Assembly (NCBI RefSeq): GCF_040096205.1
Contig: NZ_JBBMFD010000004.1
Location: 62,001-126,000, forward strand
Length of the DNA stretch: 64,000 nt
Origin: Solibaculum_A intestinale
Lineage (GTDB): Bacteria; Bacillota; Clostridia; Oscillospirales; Acutalibacteraceae
Direction: 5' to 3'
Shown: positions 18,343 to 26,715 of the stretch, in pieces
How positions within the stretch are numbered: the first letter of the stretch is position 1
Layout of the letters: each line of letters begins with the position of its first letter
Position numbers and translations under genes: made by a program
The notes under the pieces: generated by a model
Told to the model about the DNA's origin: nothing
Databases searched by the model: none
Seen by the model: the letters and a program-made list of their open reading frames with translations, nothing else

Positions 18343-18918
18343 TCACACGGGAAGGTCCAGAATCAGATAAAGCGCGCCGCCCAAGGCACCCGCTCCCAGC
18401 ATGACGAAAATTGGGTTTGGCTTCCACTTGCGCAGTACGAAAAAACCGGCCGCAAAAAGGACGATCGCGACCCAATCGGTAGAAGCCGGACCGATTTCTG
18501 CACCTGTTCCCCAGAAGGACAGAGTCAAGATAGACATGCCCGCCGCCGCGATCAGCGCCACCACTGCCGGGCGCAGCCCTGCAAGCACTCCCTTGATCAG
18601 CGACAGAGACCGGTATTTGTAATAAAGCTTTGCCAGGATGAGCACGATGATACAGGAGGGCGCGATACAGCCCAGCGTAGCCACGATGGCGCCGCCGACT
18701 CCGCCCACCCGGATACCCACAAAAGTGGCGGCGTTGATGGCGATGGGGCCGGGCGTCATTTGGGACAAGGTTACTACATCGGCAAACTCTCCCAGGCTCA
18801 GCCAGCCGTTTCTCCCCACCACCTGCTCCTGGATCAGCGGCATGGCGGCGTACCCTCCCCCGATGCTGAAAAGGCCGATCTGAAAAAAACTCCAAAAAAG
18901 TGCAAGATAGGCCATCAT
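18343..18918 (-). CDS. Chromate transporter family, half-size subunit B
   Basis: This is one half of a CHR-family transporter (191 residues). The diagnostic motif FSIGGGYAAMPLIQEQVV sits near residue 17 and SQMTPGPIAINAATFVG near 52; about six hydrophobic segments follow. It overlaps the other half by four bases (ATGA), so the two are translationally coupled and probably form a heterodimer. Known CHR proteins export chromate; in anaerobic Firmicutes the physiological anion is uncertain. Confidence 0.9.
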   Translation of the reverse strand: MMAYLALFWSFFQIGLFSIGGGYAAMPLIQEQVVGRNGWLSLGEFADVVTLSQMTPGPIAINAATFVGIRVGGVGGAIVATLGCIAPSCIIVLILAKLYYKYRSLSLIKGVLAGLRPAVVALIAAAGMSILTLSFWGTGAEIGPASTDWVAIVLFAAGFFVLRKWKPNPIFVMLGAGALGGALYLILDLPV

Positions 18919-19487
18919 TCCTTCTCCCTTCCCTTACGCTCCCCGTAAAGAGCGCGGCCCGCTCCCAGCAGGCCGCAGATGAGCAGAATCAGGATTACAT
19001 TCCATTCAAGCAGATAGGCGGCGGCAAATGACCCGATCATCAAAAGAATGGGAATGAGCTTCTTTTCCTTGCCCACCTGGATCGCCATACCCACTACCAC
19101 ATCAAAAATGACCGCCGCCACTCCCGCCTGCATTCCCTTGAGTACCGCGGCTACTACCCGGTTGGCGCGAAAGGCGGAGTAAATATAGGAAAGGACCGAC
19201 AGAATCAGCAAAGGCGGCAGGACGGTTCCCAAAATCGTCACCAGCGCCCCGGGGATTCCAGCCAGGCGGTACCCGATGAGGATGGAGGCGTTGACCGCAA
19301 TGGCCCCTGGTGAGGACTGGGCGATAGCGGTCAGGTCCAGCATCTCCTCTTCCCCGATCCATTGGTACTGCTCAACGAATTTCTTTCGCATCAGCGGGAT
19401 AATGACATAACCGCCTCCAAACGTGAAGGCGCTTAAGGAAAAAGTAGAAGAAAATAACTTCCAATAAAAAGAAATCTTGTGTTTCAT
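18915..19487 (-). CDS. Chromate transporter family, half-size subunit A
   Basis: This 190-residue protein is the partner half, with FTFGGGYVIIPLMRKKFVE near residue 22 and AQSSPGAIAVNASILIG near 55, then hydrophobic helices and a charged tail (GERKGREKE). It is first in the two-gene unit. Full-size chromate transporters are fusions of two such halves, so this arrangement is the split form. Confidence 0.9.
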   Translation of the reverse strand: MKHKISFYWKLFSSTFSLSAFTFGGGYVIIPLMRKKFVEQYQWIGEEEMLDLTAIAQSSPGAIAVNASILIGYRLAGIPGALVTILGTVLPPLLILSVLSYIYSAFRANRVVAAVLKGMQAGVAAVIFDVVVGMAIQVGKEKKLIPILLMIGSFAAAYLLEWNVILILLICGLLGAGRALYGERKGREKE

Positions 19488-19637
19488 GAAGCGCTCCTTT
19501 TTAGAAAGCCGATTCGCCGGACCGGTGCGTTTGATTCATCTTCAAACCGTTTCCGGTCCTCTGCCGCGAAAGGTTTCTTATGTACCGGTTTTTTCTTTTC
19601 GCCAGGCGGCATTTGAAGGCTGGCAGGCTATTGATTC

Positions 19638-19662
19638 ATTATAATCCATTTTTGAAAAAAGC
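19638..19662 (-). promoter_or_regulatory. Possible promoter for the chromate-transporter pair
   Basis: The minus strand has TATAAT (19638-19643) with a TTGCTT box 15 bases upstream. The spacing is short, so this is tentative. Confidence 0.35.
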
Positions 19663-19678
19663 AACCGCATCTTCCTGT

Positions 19679-19711
19679 AAAAAAACAGCGGACGGCTGCT
19701 GCCGTCCGCTG
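19679..19711 (-). terminator. Terminator after the DUF3298-like gene
   Basis: On minus, CAGCGGACGGC pairs with GCCGTCCGCTG and is followed by a run of seven T. Confidence 0.85.
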
Positions 19712-19718
19712 CCGTGTG

Positions 19719-20399
19719 TCAGCACGGTTTTACAAAATCCTGCACTTGGTCTTCCATCTGGGTCAGAGGAATTGGGAATTCCACGACGCCAGCGGAGTGT
19801 GCAAACAGCGTCATTTCCGGAATGAGAATCACCAGAGAATCACAGGTCAGATAATAGGGTTGATTTCTTGCAATGCTCGTAAATTCTTCGATTTGCTCGT
19901 CTACAAGGCCTCTCTCCTCAATCTGCCGGCTGATTTCTCCATTGATGGTTTCCAGGGCTCCGCTGTCGGGCTTGAGCAGATCCATCAATTCCAGTTTCTG
20001 TCCGGTGGTGCTCAAAAAGGTAAACCCTTCTTTTGTGGTCCGCCCATTTGCGCCTCCGGTGTACAGATATTCGTGAATGACCAGGCTTACAATGCCGCCA
20101 CCGTTTCGAGCCGTTTCAAAGCCGATTTCCCCATCGACAGGGTCGCCCTTTTCCATGGCCGCTTTGACTTCAACCTTGGCACGTTTGGCCTGTTCGGCCA
20201 GCATCACATTCAGACGTTCCTGGGCTTTTTCATCGCTCATACAGGTCAGTCTTGGATAGGATACTGAAAACCGTGCCCGTTCGCCTGTGATTTCTTCCTG
20301 GACCGATTGAATCCGCACGTTGGACTGCGCTGCGAGAACCGGAGTTCCCACCGCCATCATAAAAACCGCTGCACACAATACTGAGATTGCTTTTTTCAT
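19719..20399 (-). CDS. Secreted DUF3298/DUF4163-like protein
   Basis: The 226-residue product has a Sec signal peptide (MKKAISVLCAAVFMMAVGTPVLAAQ, cleavage after LAA) and a soluble domain resembling DUF3298, the fold in RsiV and PdaC: HEYLYTGGANGRTTKEG is the typical HxYxYTGGAHG-like block, followed by LELMDLLKP and a C-terminal IPLTQMEDQ. RsiV uses this domain to bind lysozyme; here there is no anti-sigma part, so a cell-surface role is inferred. GGAG precedes the ATG. It appears monocistronic. Confidence 0.8.
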   Translation of the reverse strand: MKKAISVLCAAVFMMAVGTPVLAAQSNVRIQSVQEEITGERARFSVSYPRLTCMSDEKAQERLNVMLAEQAKRAKVEVKAAMEKGDPVDGEIGFETARNGGGIVSLVIHEYLYTGGANGRTTKEGFTFLSTTGQKLELMDLLKPDSGALETINGEISRQIEERGLVDEQIEEFTSIARNQPYYLTCDSLVILIPEMTLFAHSAGVVEFPIPLTQMEDQVQDFVKPC

Positions 20400-20436
20400 A
20401 AAATCTCCGCCCTTTGCGCTCGGGCTTTTTTCAAGC

Positions 20437-20475
20437 TGCTATTGACGCGGCGGTTTTTCCGCCGCATCAATAGCA
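20437..20475. repeat. 17-bp inverted repeat upstream of the DUF3298-like gene
   Basis: TGCTATTGACGCGGCGG and CCGCCGCATCAATAGCA flank a five-T loop, with one mismatch. No T-run follows on the minus strand. The rest of 20476-20695 shows no gene. Confidence 0.6.
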
Positions 20476-20695
20476 TGTCCTCCATGCGTGCCTTAAACCG
20501 TGTCAATGGATGGATATGAAGATGAAAAAATCAGGCAGCGCATTTTTCTCATTTATTTCTTAAAAAATTTTGAATGAAATCCGCTTTTTTGATTGCTCCG
20601 CCGCAAGCGGAAATCCCGCTCGTTTTGCGGTTTTTGACGTATGGTTGCCGGCAGGAGACAAGCGCAGAAGAAAGCGGCCGTTCGCTCGTTCCGGG

Positions 20696-21676
20696 CTACG
20701 AAAGCCTCATGTCAGCCGTCTGCACGATCTGTCCGTCGTCGCGCACGAACGCCGCCTGGATTCCCAGACGTTCGGCTAGCTCCATCCCTTGTTCTTCCCC
20801 CAGGCAGAACAGCACCGTGGACAGTGCGTCCCCATCCACCGACCGGTCGGTGACCACCGTCACGCTGGCGAGTCCGTTCTCAATGGGATAGCCGGTCTTA
20901 GGGTCAAGCAGATGATGGTAGCGCTTGCCGTCTATGGTGAATCCCCGCTGGTTGATCCCGGAAGTAACCAGGGATTTGTCTTTTACCGACACGGCGCCCA
21001 GCTGGCTTTCGTCAAACGGAGACTGAAGCCCTACCCGAAACTCCGTCCCATCTGGTTTGCCGCCCAACACATAGATATTGCCGCCCAGGTCGAGAATCGC
21101 GCTTTGGACTCCCTGTCCGCGCAGCAGGTCCGCCATCCGGTCGGCGATATACCCCTTGGCGATGGATCCCAAATCCAGCTGCGCGCCGGGTACGGCGAGG
21201 GCCACGGTGCCGCCGTCCACTTTTACGCCTCGGTAGTCCACTGTTTTAAGAGCCTCCGCCATCCGCCCGCTTGCGGGGAGCGACGGTTCTTCGGCCCGGA
21301 AGTCCCACAGCTCGGACACCGCGCCGATGGTGATGTCATACCCGCCGTTCGACAGGTCACAGTAGGACAGGGCTGTTTCGATCAACTGAACGGTTTCCTC
21401 GGAAACGGCAACCGGCTGCCCGTTCGCGTGGTTGATCCGCCAAATGTCGCTCCCTTCCTTGGTGCGGCTGAACAGGTTCTCATACCGCCGCCCCAGCTCC
21501 ATACACTGGGAAAGCAGCCCCTCGTCCTCCTTGTCATAAATGGTGACGGTGACGATGGTGTCGAACAAAAAGTCCTGCCGCTGGATGGGCTCATGGGGAA
21601 GACGGCTGCAGCCGGAAAACAGGACCGCAAACAAAAGCACGGCCAGGCATCCGATCACCGCCGCTTTTTTCCTCAT
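20696..21676 (-). CDS. apbE: FAD:protein FMN transferase, lipoprotein
   Basis: ApbE attaches FMN to threonines of proteins such as Rnf and Nqr subunits outside the membrane. The 326-residue protein has a lipoprotein signal (AVLLFAVLFSGCS, lipidated Cys), then RQDFLFDTIVTVTIYD, ELWDFR, the core motif LDLGSIAKGYIADR, LDLGGNIYVLGG, and the metal-site end VVTDRSVDGDALSTVLFCLG. I chose ATG 21676 with GGGAGGATG upstream because the signal peptide begins there. No rnf genes are in the window, so its substrate lies elsewhere. Confidence 0.94.
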   Translation of the reverse strand: MRKKAAVIGCLAVLLFAVLFSGCSRLPHEPIQRQDFLFDTIVTVTIYDKEDEGLLSQCMELGRRYENLFSRTKEGSDIWRINHANGQPVAVSEETVQLIETALSYCDLSNGGYDITIGAVSELWDFRAEEPSLPASGRMAEALKTVDYRGVKVDGGTVALAVPGAQLDLGSIAKGYIADRMADLLRGQGVQSAILDLGGNIYVLGGKPDGTEFRVGLQSPFDESQLGAVSVKDKSLVTSGINQRGFTIDGKRYHHLLDPKTGYPIENGLASVTVVTDRSVDGDALSTVLFCLGEEQGMELAERLGIQAAFVRDDGQIVQTADMRLS

Positions 21677-21701
21677 AGTATAAACATCCTCCCGAATCAA
21701 A

Positions 21702-21734
21702 TGCATCCGTGCGGCGCGGTGCCGCACGGATGCA
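21702..21734 (-). terminator. Stem-loop between the PrsA-like gene and apbE
   Basis: A 14-bp stem (TGCATCCGTGCGGC and complement) encloses five bases. On the minus strand only TTTGATT follows, so it may terminate weakly or attenuate readthrough into apbE. Confidence 0.5.
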
Positions 21735-21761
21735 GATAAAGTTCCTGTGTTCGGTGTATGG

Positions 21762-22823
21762 TTATTCTTCATCGTCCCCGGTGTCGATGACAATGTCTTC
21801 TATGGAAAGGACGCTGAGCTTTTCTTCGTCAAACGTGATGGAAAGGGCTTCTCCGTAGGTCGTCATGTCCTCTTCCAAAGAACCGCCCGTATACTGGCTG
21901 AGAATCTCCGTACGGTTTTCATTGATGTAGGAAAGCATCTGTTCGTCGGTAAAGCGCACGAAGAAATAAATCATGTTGCTGGGCGCGTCGGGAACCAGCA
22001 GCGCCTTTCCAGGCGCGGTGGCAAAGAACTGTTCCTTGATCGCATCGGTCAGATTGACCGCAGTTTTGGAATTCACCCAGGTTTCCTTGTTGCTGCTCTT
22101 GGGCTGGGTGGAATCGGAATTCATCCGGCTCTCTTCCGCCGCGACCACGTCCGCCCAGGTCATCTGACCGTTGTTGACGCCGTCCCGGTAGCCTTCAAAG
22201 GTTTCCACCAGCGCGGCGTTCTTTTCCTCCGCTCCGGAAACGACGGCCGCATTTTTAAGCACCCACATATAGCTGGCCATCAGCACATTGTCCTTCGCAA
22301 AGGCCAGAAGCTGCTCGTCGGAAACCGCCTCGGCCCCGTCCTTGCCATACATAGCTTCCAAAAGGATGGGCGGCAGAGACTTATAGTAAATATATGTCTC
22401 AAAGCTTTTCTTTGAAACGTTGTTGGGCTCGTAATAGAGAGACGCTCCGTTGGTGGTCCATTGAGTCTCAGCGCTTTCTTTTATACTCTCCTGCTGTTCG
22501 CTGGTGAGCGGGATTTTCCCCAGCTCCCGCAGCTTTGCTTCCACACCGATGTAGTACCGCAGCTGGGATTCAGTCTGCTCTTTGATCCACTGGGCCGCGG
22601 GTTTCCCGTCGATGGTTTGGCTGGCCAAGTCCTCCGTGTTTTCCACATACGCCATGGCGTTGCCAGTATTGTCTACCTGGAACGCACGGTAGACGCCGAC
22701 GGAAACGGAGTTTTCCACGCCGGTCACCGCGATATCGTCCTGTCGGATGCGGTCGCATCCGGTTGCCGCCAGCGCGAGGACCAACGCCATCGCCGCCGCG
22801 GCAGCACGTTTTAATAATTTCAA
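21762..22823 (-). CDS. Lipoprotein resembling the PrsA/SurA chaperone family
   Basis: The 353-residue product has a lipobox (ALVLALAATGCD), so it is anchored outside the membrane. The rest is largely helical and polar with the layout of SurA/PrsA N-terminal chaperone domains (AAQWIKEQTESQLRYYIGVE, then IPLTSEQQESIKESAE), but I cannot see a clear parvulin domain. It is best called a foldase-like lipoprotein with no demonstrated isomerase part. The start is a TTG at 22823 with only a weak GGAAAA nearby, which is unusual. The promoter at 22862-22890 supports it. The C-terminus is acidic (DTGDDEE). Confidence 0.65.
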   Translation of the reverse strand: MKLLKRAAAAAMALVLALAATGCDRIRQDDIAVTGVENSVSVGVYRAFQVDNTGNAMAYVENTEDLASQTIDGKPAAQWIKEQTESQLRYYIGVEAKLRELGKIPLTSEQQESIKESAETQWTTNGASLYYEPNNVSKKSFETYIYYKSLPPILLEAMYGKDGAEAVSDEQLLAFAKDNVLMASYMWVLKNAAVVSGAEEKNAALVETFEGYRDGVNNGQMTWADVVAAEESRMNSDSTQPKSSNKETWVNSKTAVNLTDAIKEQFFATAPGKALLVPDAPSNMIYFFVRFTDEQMLSYINENRTEILSQYTGGSLEEDMTTYGEALSITFDEEKLSVLSIEDIVIDTGDDEE

Positions 22824-22861
22824 CGTTTTCCAACTGCCTTTCTCAATAGGTTTCCGACTTG

Positions 22862-22890
22862 ATTATACAACACAATCGAAAAAATGTCTA
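22862..22890 (-). promoter_or_regulatory. Promoter for the PrsA-like lipoprotein gene
   Basis: On minus, TAGACA and TATAAT are separated by 17 bases, 39 bases before the TTG start. Confidence 0.65.
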
Positions 22891-23076
22891 TCATTCCCAA
22901 CGACTTTACAAACTATTCATCTTTTCACAGGAAAATTTATGTAAGTTGTCATTTTGATCGCAAATTTTGTCGATTCTCATTGAAAAAACCAGACAAAATC
23001 AAAGATATATTGGAATAAAATTTCAGTTTTGCTGTATATTTTTCGGTAAAAAATCCGGATGGTTAAGGGAAAAACA

Positions 23077-23105
23077 TTGTTATTTGTCTTCCAATATGCT
23101 ATAAT
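23077..23105 (+). promoter_or_regulatory. Promoter for the MarR-family gene
   Basis: TTGTTA, a 17-base spacer and a perfect TATAAT precede the ATG at 23182. The rest of 22891-23076 is AT-rich with no gene. Confidence 0.75.
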
Positions 23106-23181
23106 TTTTGCATTCTTTCCAGCTGTACCCGATTTGGGTTCCTAGAACTTTCACCAACACAAAAGAAAAGGATGATGCGGC

Positions 23182-23673
23182 ATGTCTCTTTTTACCGTGG
23201 GAAAGGACTTTCTGGGGATTTTCTATAACTTTCAAATGTTTCTCTCCAAACATTTGGCTTCCCTTCGTCTGACCAACATTGAGTTTTCCCTGCTGTATAT
23301 GCTCTACAACGCCAACGGCACCAGCCAGGATGAACTGTCAAAACTGACCTACCTGGACAAGGCCACAGTATCCCGCGGCATCAAGTCTTTGGAGGAGAAA
23401 GACTATGTGTTCCGGGTCAAGGACAAGGTGGATAAGCGGGTCAAAAGCGTTTATTTGACGGAAAAGGCCTATGAAAAACGCGATCAGATCGATCAATTGG
23501 TGGGAGATTGGTATTCCCGGATGATGGAAGGAGTAACCGAGTTGCAGGCGGCGCAATTTTTCGACACCTTGGGAACCATCCGCCGCAACGCCGATTCCAT
23601 TGCGGCGGATCTGCATTATCCTGTTCATATGGCCGCCTCGGCGTCGATGAACGAGCCGACCTATCCGGTCTGA
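23182..23673 (+). CDS. MarR-family transcriptional regulator
   Basis: The 163-residue protein has a winged helix: LTNIEFSLLYMLYNANGTSQDEL, recognition segment TYLDKATVSRGIKSLEEKDYV and wing RVKDKVDKRVKSVYLTEK, the classical MarR pattern with the conserved D.R in the wing. Such dimers usually repress a neighbouring gene and respond to small phenolic or oxidative signals. No obvious partner lies beside it; the next plus-strand gene is znuA. It has its own promoter and terminator. Confidence 0.9.
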   Translation: MSLFTVGKDFLGIFYNFQMFLSKHLASLRLTNIEFSLLYMLYNANGTSQDELSKLTYLDKATVSRGIKSLEEKDYVFRVKDKVDKRVKSVYLTEKAYEKRDQIDQLVGDWYSRMMEGVTELQAAQFFDTLGTIRRNADSIAADLHYPVHMAASASMNEPTYPV

Positions 23674-23694
23674 GAGAAACCCTGTTTTTGCGCA

Positions 23695-23764
23695 GAAATC
23701 CCCCGGCGGGGAAGGAGTACCGCACCAGGCGGCGTCTCCTCAAAAGCCGGGGGATTTCTTTTTT
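23695..23764 (+). terminator. Terminator after the MarR-family gene
   Basis: GAAATCCCCCGGC pairs with GCCGGGGGATTTC across a 38-base loop and is followed by TTTTTT. A separate stem (GGCGTCCGGG 23774-23783 with CCCGGACGCC 23797-23806) follows without a T-run. Confidence 0.75.
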
Positions 23765-23925
23765 CCTTTACGAGGCGTCCGGGAAGGAAAGGGCAACCCG
23801 GACGCCCGGTATTTGATCTGCCCTGCGCAGTGCGGGCGCACGCCTTTTTTAACAAATGGATAATGGCAGGCAACAGGCGGTTATCAGTCCCGCATGCCGG
23901 GCAGTTTTTTTAAGCAGCCGCTCCT

Positions 23926-25515
23926 TTAGGAGGCGGAACCCAGCGTTACCTGCAGGTCAATGGACTGGCCATTGCGGTAAACGGTGACGGTGACGGTATC
24001 GCCGGGAGCGCACTTGTTCTTTTCGCTGTTGAGCATCTGATAGCTGGATATCTCCACACCGTTGAACTTGGTGATGATATCGTTTCTCTGGATACCTGCG
24101 TCGGCGGCAGGCGAATCCACCGACACGGAGTAAACCACTACGCCGGCCGGATAACCCATGCGCTGCAACGTTTCCGCGTCATAACTGGAGTTGGCAGTGA
24201 TGCCGATGTACGGGGTGGGAGCGTTCTCATTTTTAATGAGACGGTCGCAGATTTCCACTACTTCGTTGACCGGGATGGCAAAGCCCATGCCCTCGAAATT
24301 ATCGCCGGCCATCTTGGAGTTGTTGATGCCGATGAGCTGGCCGTTGACGTTGACGAGGGCGCCGCCGGAATTACCGGGGTTGATGGCCGCGTCGGTCTGG
24401 ATGAGGTTCATTTCCACCCCTTGTTCGGTCTGGATTTTACGATTTAAGCCGCTGATGATGCCGGAGCTGACCGAACCCATAAAGTCCAGGCCGCCAGGGT
24501 TGCCGATGGCGATGGCCTTCTCGCCTACCTGGATGGAATCGGAGTCGCCGATTTCAATAGCGGTCAAGCCGGTTTTGTTGATTTTCAAAACCGCCAGGTC
24601 CGCACTTGCGTCATAGCCGACGACGGTAGCGGCGATGCCTTCGTCCGGATTATCCGGAAGGAAAACCTCAATGGTGGTATTTTGAGCGGGCAGCTGCTGG
24701 CCGAAGGGATTGTTGGAGGACGTGTTCCCCTCCACAGCGCTGGAAATCACGTGATAGTTGGTAATGATGTAACCGTCGGTGGTGTAAACCACACCCGAAC
24801 CTTCACTGGCGGAGGTGCTTCCCTGGCCATAGTAGAAACCGCCGGTACTGGGGGTGGACACCCGGATGCCCACCACGGAGGGCGCAGCCTTGTTGTAGGC
24901 GGTGCCGATGTTGGCCTCGTCGGTTTCGTTGACGTAGACAGTCTTATTGTTATTGGTGTTGAGCGTGCTGGAGTCGCCCTGGGAAGAGGTTGGTGCAGTA
25001 GCGTTTTGGAGACTGCCGCCGAGCACCACCACGGCAGAGGAAGAAATAACGCCGCAAATGAGGGCGGAAGCCAGCGAAACGGCGATCATGGAAGCAAGGC
25101 TGTAAGACCGTTTCTCTTTCTTTTTTTTCTGCTTGGGCTGCTGCGGCGGAGTGACCGGCGGATTGGGCAGGTGCTCCATGGGGTCTTTTGGCTGGTAACC
25201 ATATTGATAGGAAGAATAAGGGTCCTGGCCTTGCCCAGAAGACGGCGGCACGGCGGCAGCGGGATTTTCATAGCCTGGGGCTTGGTACCCGCTGTATTTG
25301 GTCTCGTCCACCGACGGGCGGACGTAATGGTAGGTACAGTTGTTTTCATCTACAGGCTGCTGCCAGCCGGAAGCGGTCGGCTGGGACTCACCGGCCTGGT
25401 AAGGTTCCCTTGCGTTTTCTTCATGGGGGTCCTGCACCGGAGGAGTGGGCTGGTTGGCGTCGCCATAAGTATTCTCCTGAAAATCAAATCCGTTGTTTCT
25501 CTCGTTATCCAACAT
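23926..25515 (-). CDS. htrA: HtrA/DegP-like serine protease with PDZ domain
   Basis: The 529-residue protein is a membrane-anchored quality-control protease. Its first 130 residues are a Pro/Gln/Tyr-rich, low-complexity cytoplasmic region, followed by KQKKKKEKRS and one membrane helix (about 140-165). The trypsin-like domain has His in ITNYHVI, Asp in DASADLAVLKI and Ser in INPGNSGGALVN; a C-terminal PDZ domain follows (GVVVYSVSVDSPAADAGIQ). AGGAGAGGACC precedes the ATG at 25515. It is transcribed divergently from znuA and seems monocistronic. The family is often stress-induced, but no CssR-type site was identified. Confidence 0.94.
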   Translation of the reverse strand: MLDNERNNGFDFQENTYGDANQPTPPVQDPHEENAREPYQAGESQPTASGWQQPVDENNCTYHYVRPSVDETKYSGYQAPGYENPAAAVPPSSGQGQDPYSSYQYGYQPKDPMEHLPNPPVTPPQQPKQKKKKEKRSYSLASMIAVSLASALICGVISSSAVVVLGGSLQNATAPTSSQGDSSTLNTNNNKTVYVNETDEANIGTAYNKAAPSVVGIRVSTPSTGGFYYGQGSTSASEGSGVVYTTDGYIITNYHVISSAVEGNTSSNNPFGQQLPAQNTTIEVFLPDNPDEGIAATVVGYDASADLAVLKINKTGLTAIEIGDSDSIQVGEKAIAIGNPGGLDFMGSVSSGIISGLNRKIQTEQGVEMNLIQTDAAINPGNSGGALVNVNGQLIGINNSKMAGDNFEGMGFAIPVNEVVEICDRLIKNENAPTPYIGITANSSYDAETLQRMGYPAGVVVYSVSVDSPAADAGIQRNDIITKFNGVEISSYQMLNSEKNKCAPGDTVTVTVYRNGQSIDLQVTLGSAS

Positions 25516-25703
25516 GATAGGTCCTCTCCTGTCATTCTAATTTTTCTCTACGCTTGTGCGGGCCTTCCCGCTTGCTGTGCTTTTATCATATCCATTGGAT
25601 GTTTCAAACTTTTGCTTTTCCGGTAAATACAACATGAAATGATTTTTAACAGTGTGTGACCAAGAAAATTTCGGAAAAATCCCGGTGGATGCGCGGTTTC
25701 CTC

Positions 25704-25739
25704 TTGCCCTGTATGTTATACTGCTATTATAATAAATAG
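25704..25739 (+). promoter_or_regulatory. znu promoter with an overlapping dyad
   Basis: TTGCCC (25704-25709), an 18-base spacer and TATAAT (25728-25733) precede znuA. CTATT-N6-AATAG (25724-25739) overlaps the -10 and could be a metal-regulator site; it does not match the canonical Bacillus Zur box. Confidence 0.55.
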
Positions 25740-25776
25740 GATTCGAACAAACTTGTTTTTCATTTGGAAGGTGTCT

Positions 25777-26715
25777 ATGAAGAAAAAAACTGCAATTATT
25801 CTGGCTTTGCTGCTGACAGCCTGTCTTTTCTTTTCCGGCTGTTCCGATCCCCATCCGTCCGGCGAAAGCGCCCGGATCAAGGTGGTGACTTCCTTTTACC
25901 CGGTGTACATCGCCGCTCTCAACCTGGTAGACGGGGTGGATGGAGTTGAGCTGCAAAACCTAACCCAGCCCACCACCGGCTGCCTGCATGATTATCAGCT
26001 GACCCCCCAGGACCTGATCGCCATGGAAGGAGCGGACGTGCTGGCGATCAACGGGGCGGGCATGGAGGATTTTCTCTCGAAGGTGCTGGAAAGCTACCCG
26101 TCGGTCACCCTGATCACCGCCAGCGACGGCATCGAACTGCTCGAGGAAGAGCACGACCATGAAGGCCACGACCATGAGGCGGAGGATCATGACCACGGTG
26201 AGGAGGGCAATCCCCATGTCTGGGTAAGCATCACCAACTATATGCAGTACGTGCAGAACATTGCCGACGGCCTGTCCAGGGCGGACCCGCAGAATGAAGC
26301 CATTTATCAGATCAACGCCCAGAAGTACAAAGCAAAACTTTCCGATTTAAAAACCAAAATGCACGGGGCAATCGATCCCCTGCCGAACCGGGGCATTGTT
26401 ACCTTTCATGAGGCGTTCGGCTATTTCGCCGAGGAATTCGGCCTGCATGTGGAAGCGGTCATTGAGCGCGAGCCGGGGACCGACCCGACCGTACAGGAGT
26501 TGACCGAAACCATCGACAAGGTGGAGGAAAGCGGATGCAGGGCCCTGTTTGCCGAGCCCCAGTACGAACCCAGGCTTGCTCAGACCATTTCGGCGGAAAC
26601 AGGCGCGAAGGTTTACACGCTGGACCCTTGCGTGTCCGGCGCATATGAAAAGGACGCGTATCTGAAGGCCATGGAGGAAAATCTCAATCAGTTAGTGGAG
26701 GCATTGGGACAATGA
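25777..26715 (+). CDS. znuA: Zinc ABC transporter substrate-binding lipoprotein
   Basis: This cluster A-I binding protein captures zinc outside the cell. The 312-residue product has a lipobox (LTACLFFSGCS), then VVTSFYPVYIAALNL, and the zinc-specific His/Asp-rich loop (HDHEGHDHEAEDHDHGEE, about residues 126-143) followed by NPHVWVS. Metal-binding histidines are also in TFHEAFGYF. The His-rich loop favours Zn over Mn. ATG 25777 is preceded by GGAAGGTG. It overlaps znuC by four bases and heads the operon. Confidence 0.94.
   Translation: MKKKTAIILALLLTACLFFSGCSDPHPSGESARIKVVTSFYPVYIAALNLVDGVDGVELQNLTQPTTGCLHDYQLTPQDLIAMEGADVLAINGAGMEDFLSKVLESYPSVTLITASDGIELLEEEHDHEGHDHEAEDHDHGEEGNPHVWVSITNYMQYVQNIADGLSRADPQNEAIYQINAQKYKAKLSDLKTKMHGAIDPLPNRGIVTFHEAFGYFAEEFGLHVEAVIEREPGTDPTVQELTETIDKVEESGCRALFAEPQYEPRLAQTISAETGAKVYTLDPCVSGAYEKDAYLKAMEENLNQLVEALGQ

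Noticed and set aside
18209..18895. An N-terminal extension of dapA giving a 543-residue protein
   Set aside because: The extension reads the chromate-transporter gene in another frame; dapA starts at 18208 with its own ribosome binding site and canonical N-terminus.
20570..20891. Short plus-strand frames opposite the end of apbE
   Set aside because: They have no ribosome binding site, are shadows of apbE beyond 20696, and show no domain.
23774..23806. A 10-bp stem after the MarR gene as a second terminator
   Set aside because: No T-run follows on plus, and it is too far from htrA on minus; the stronger terminator at 23695-23764 suffices.
26148..26210. His/Asp-rich codon repeats that look like a tandem repeat
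   Set aside because: They encode the natural zinc-binding loop of ZnuA, not a separate repeat element.
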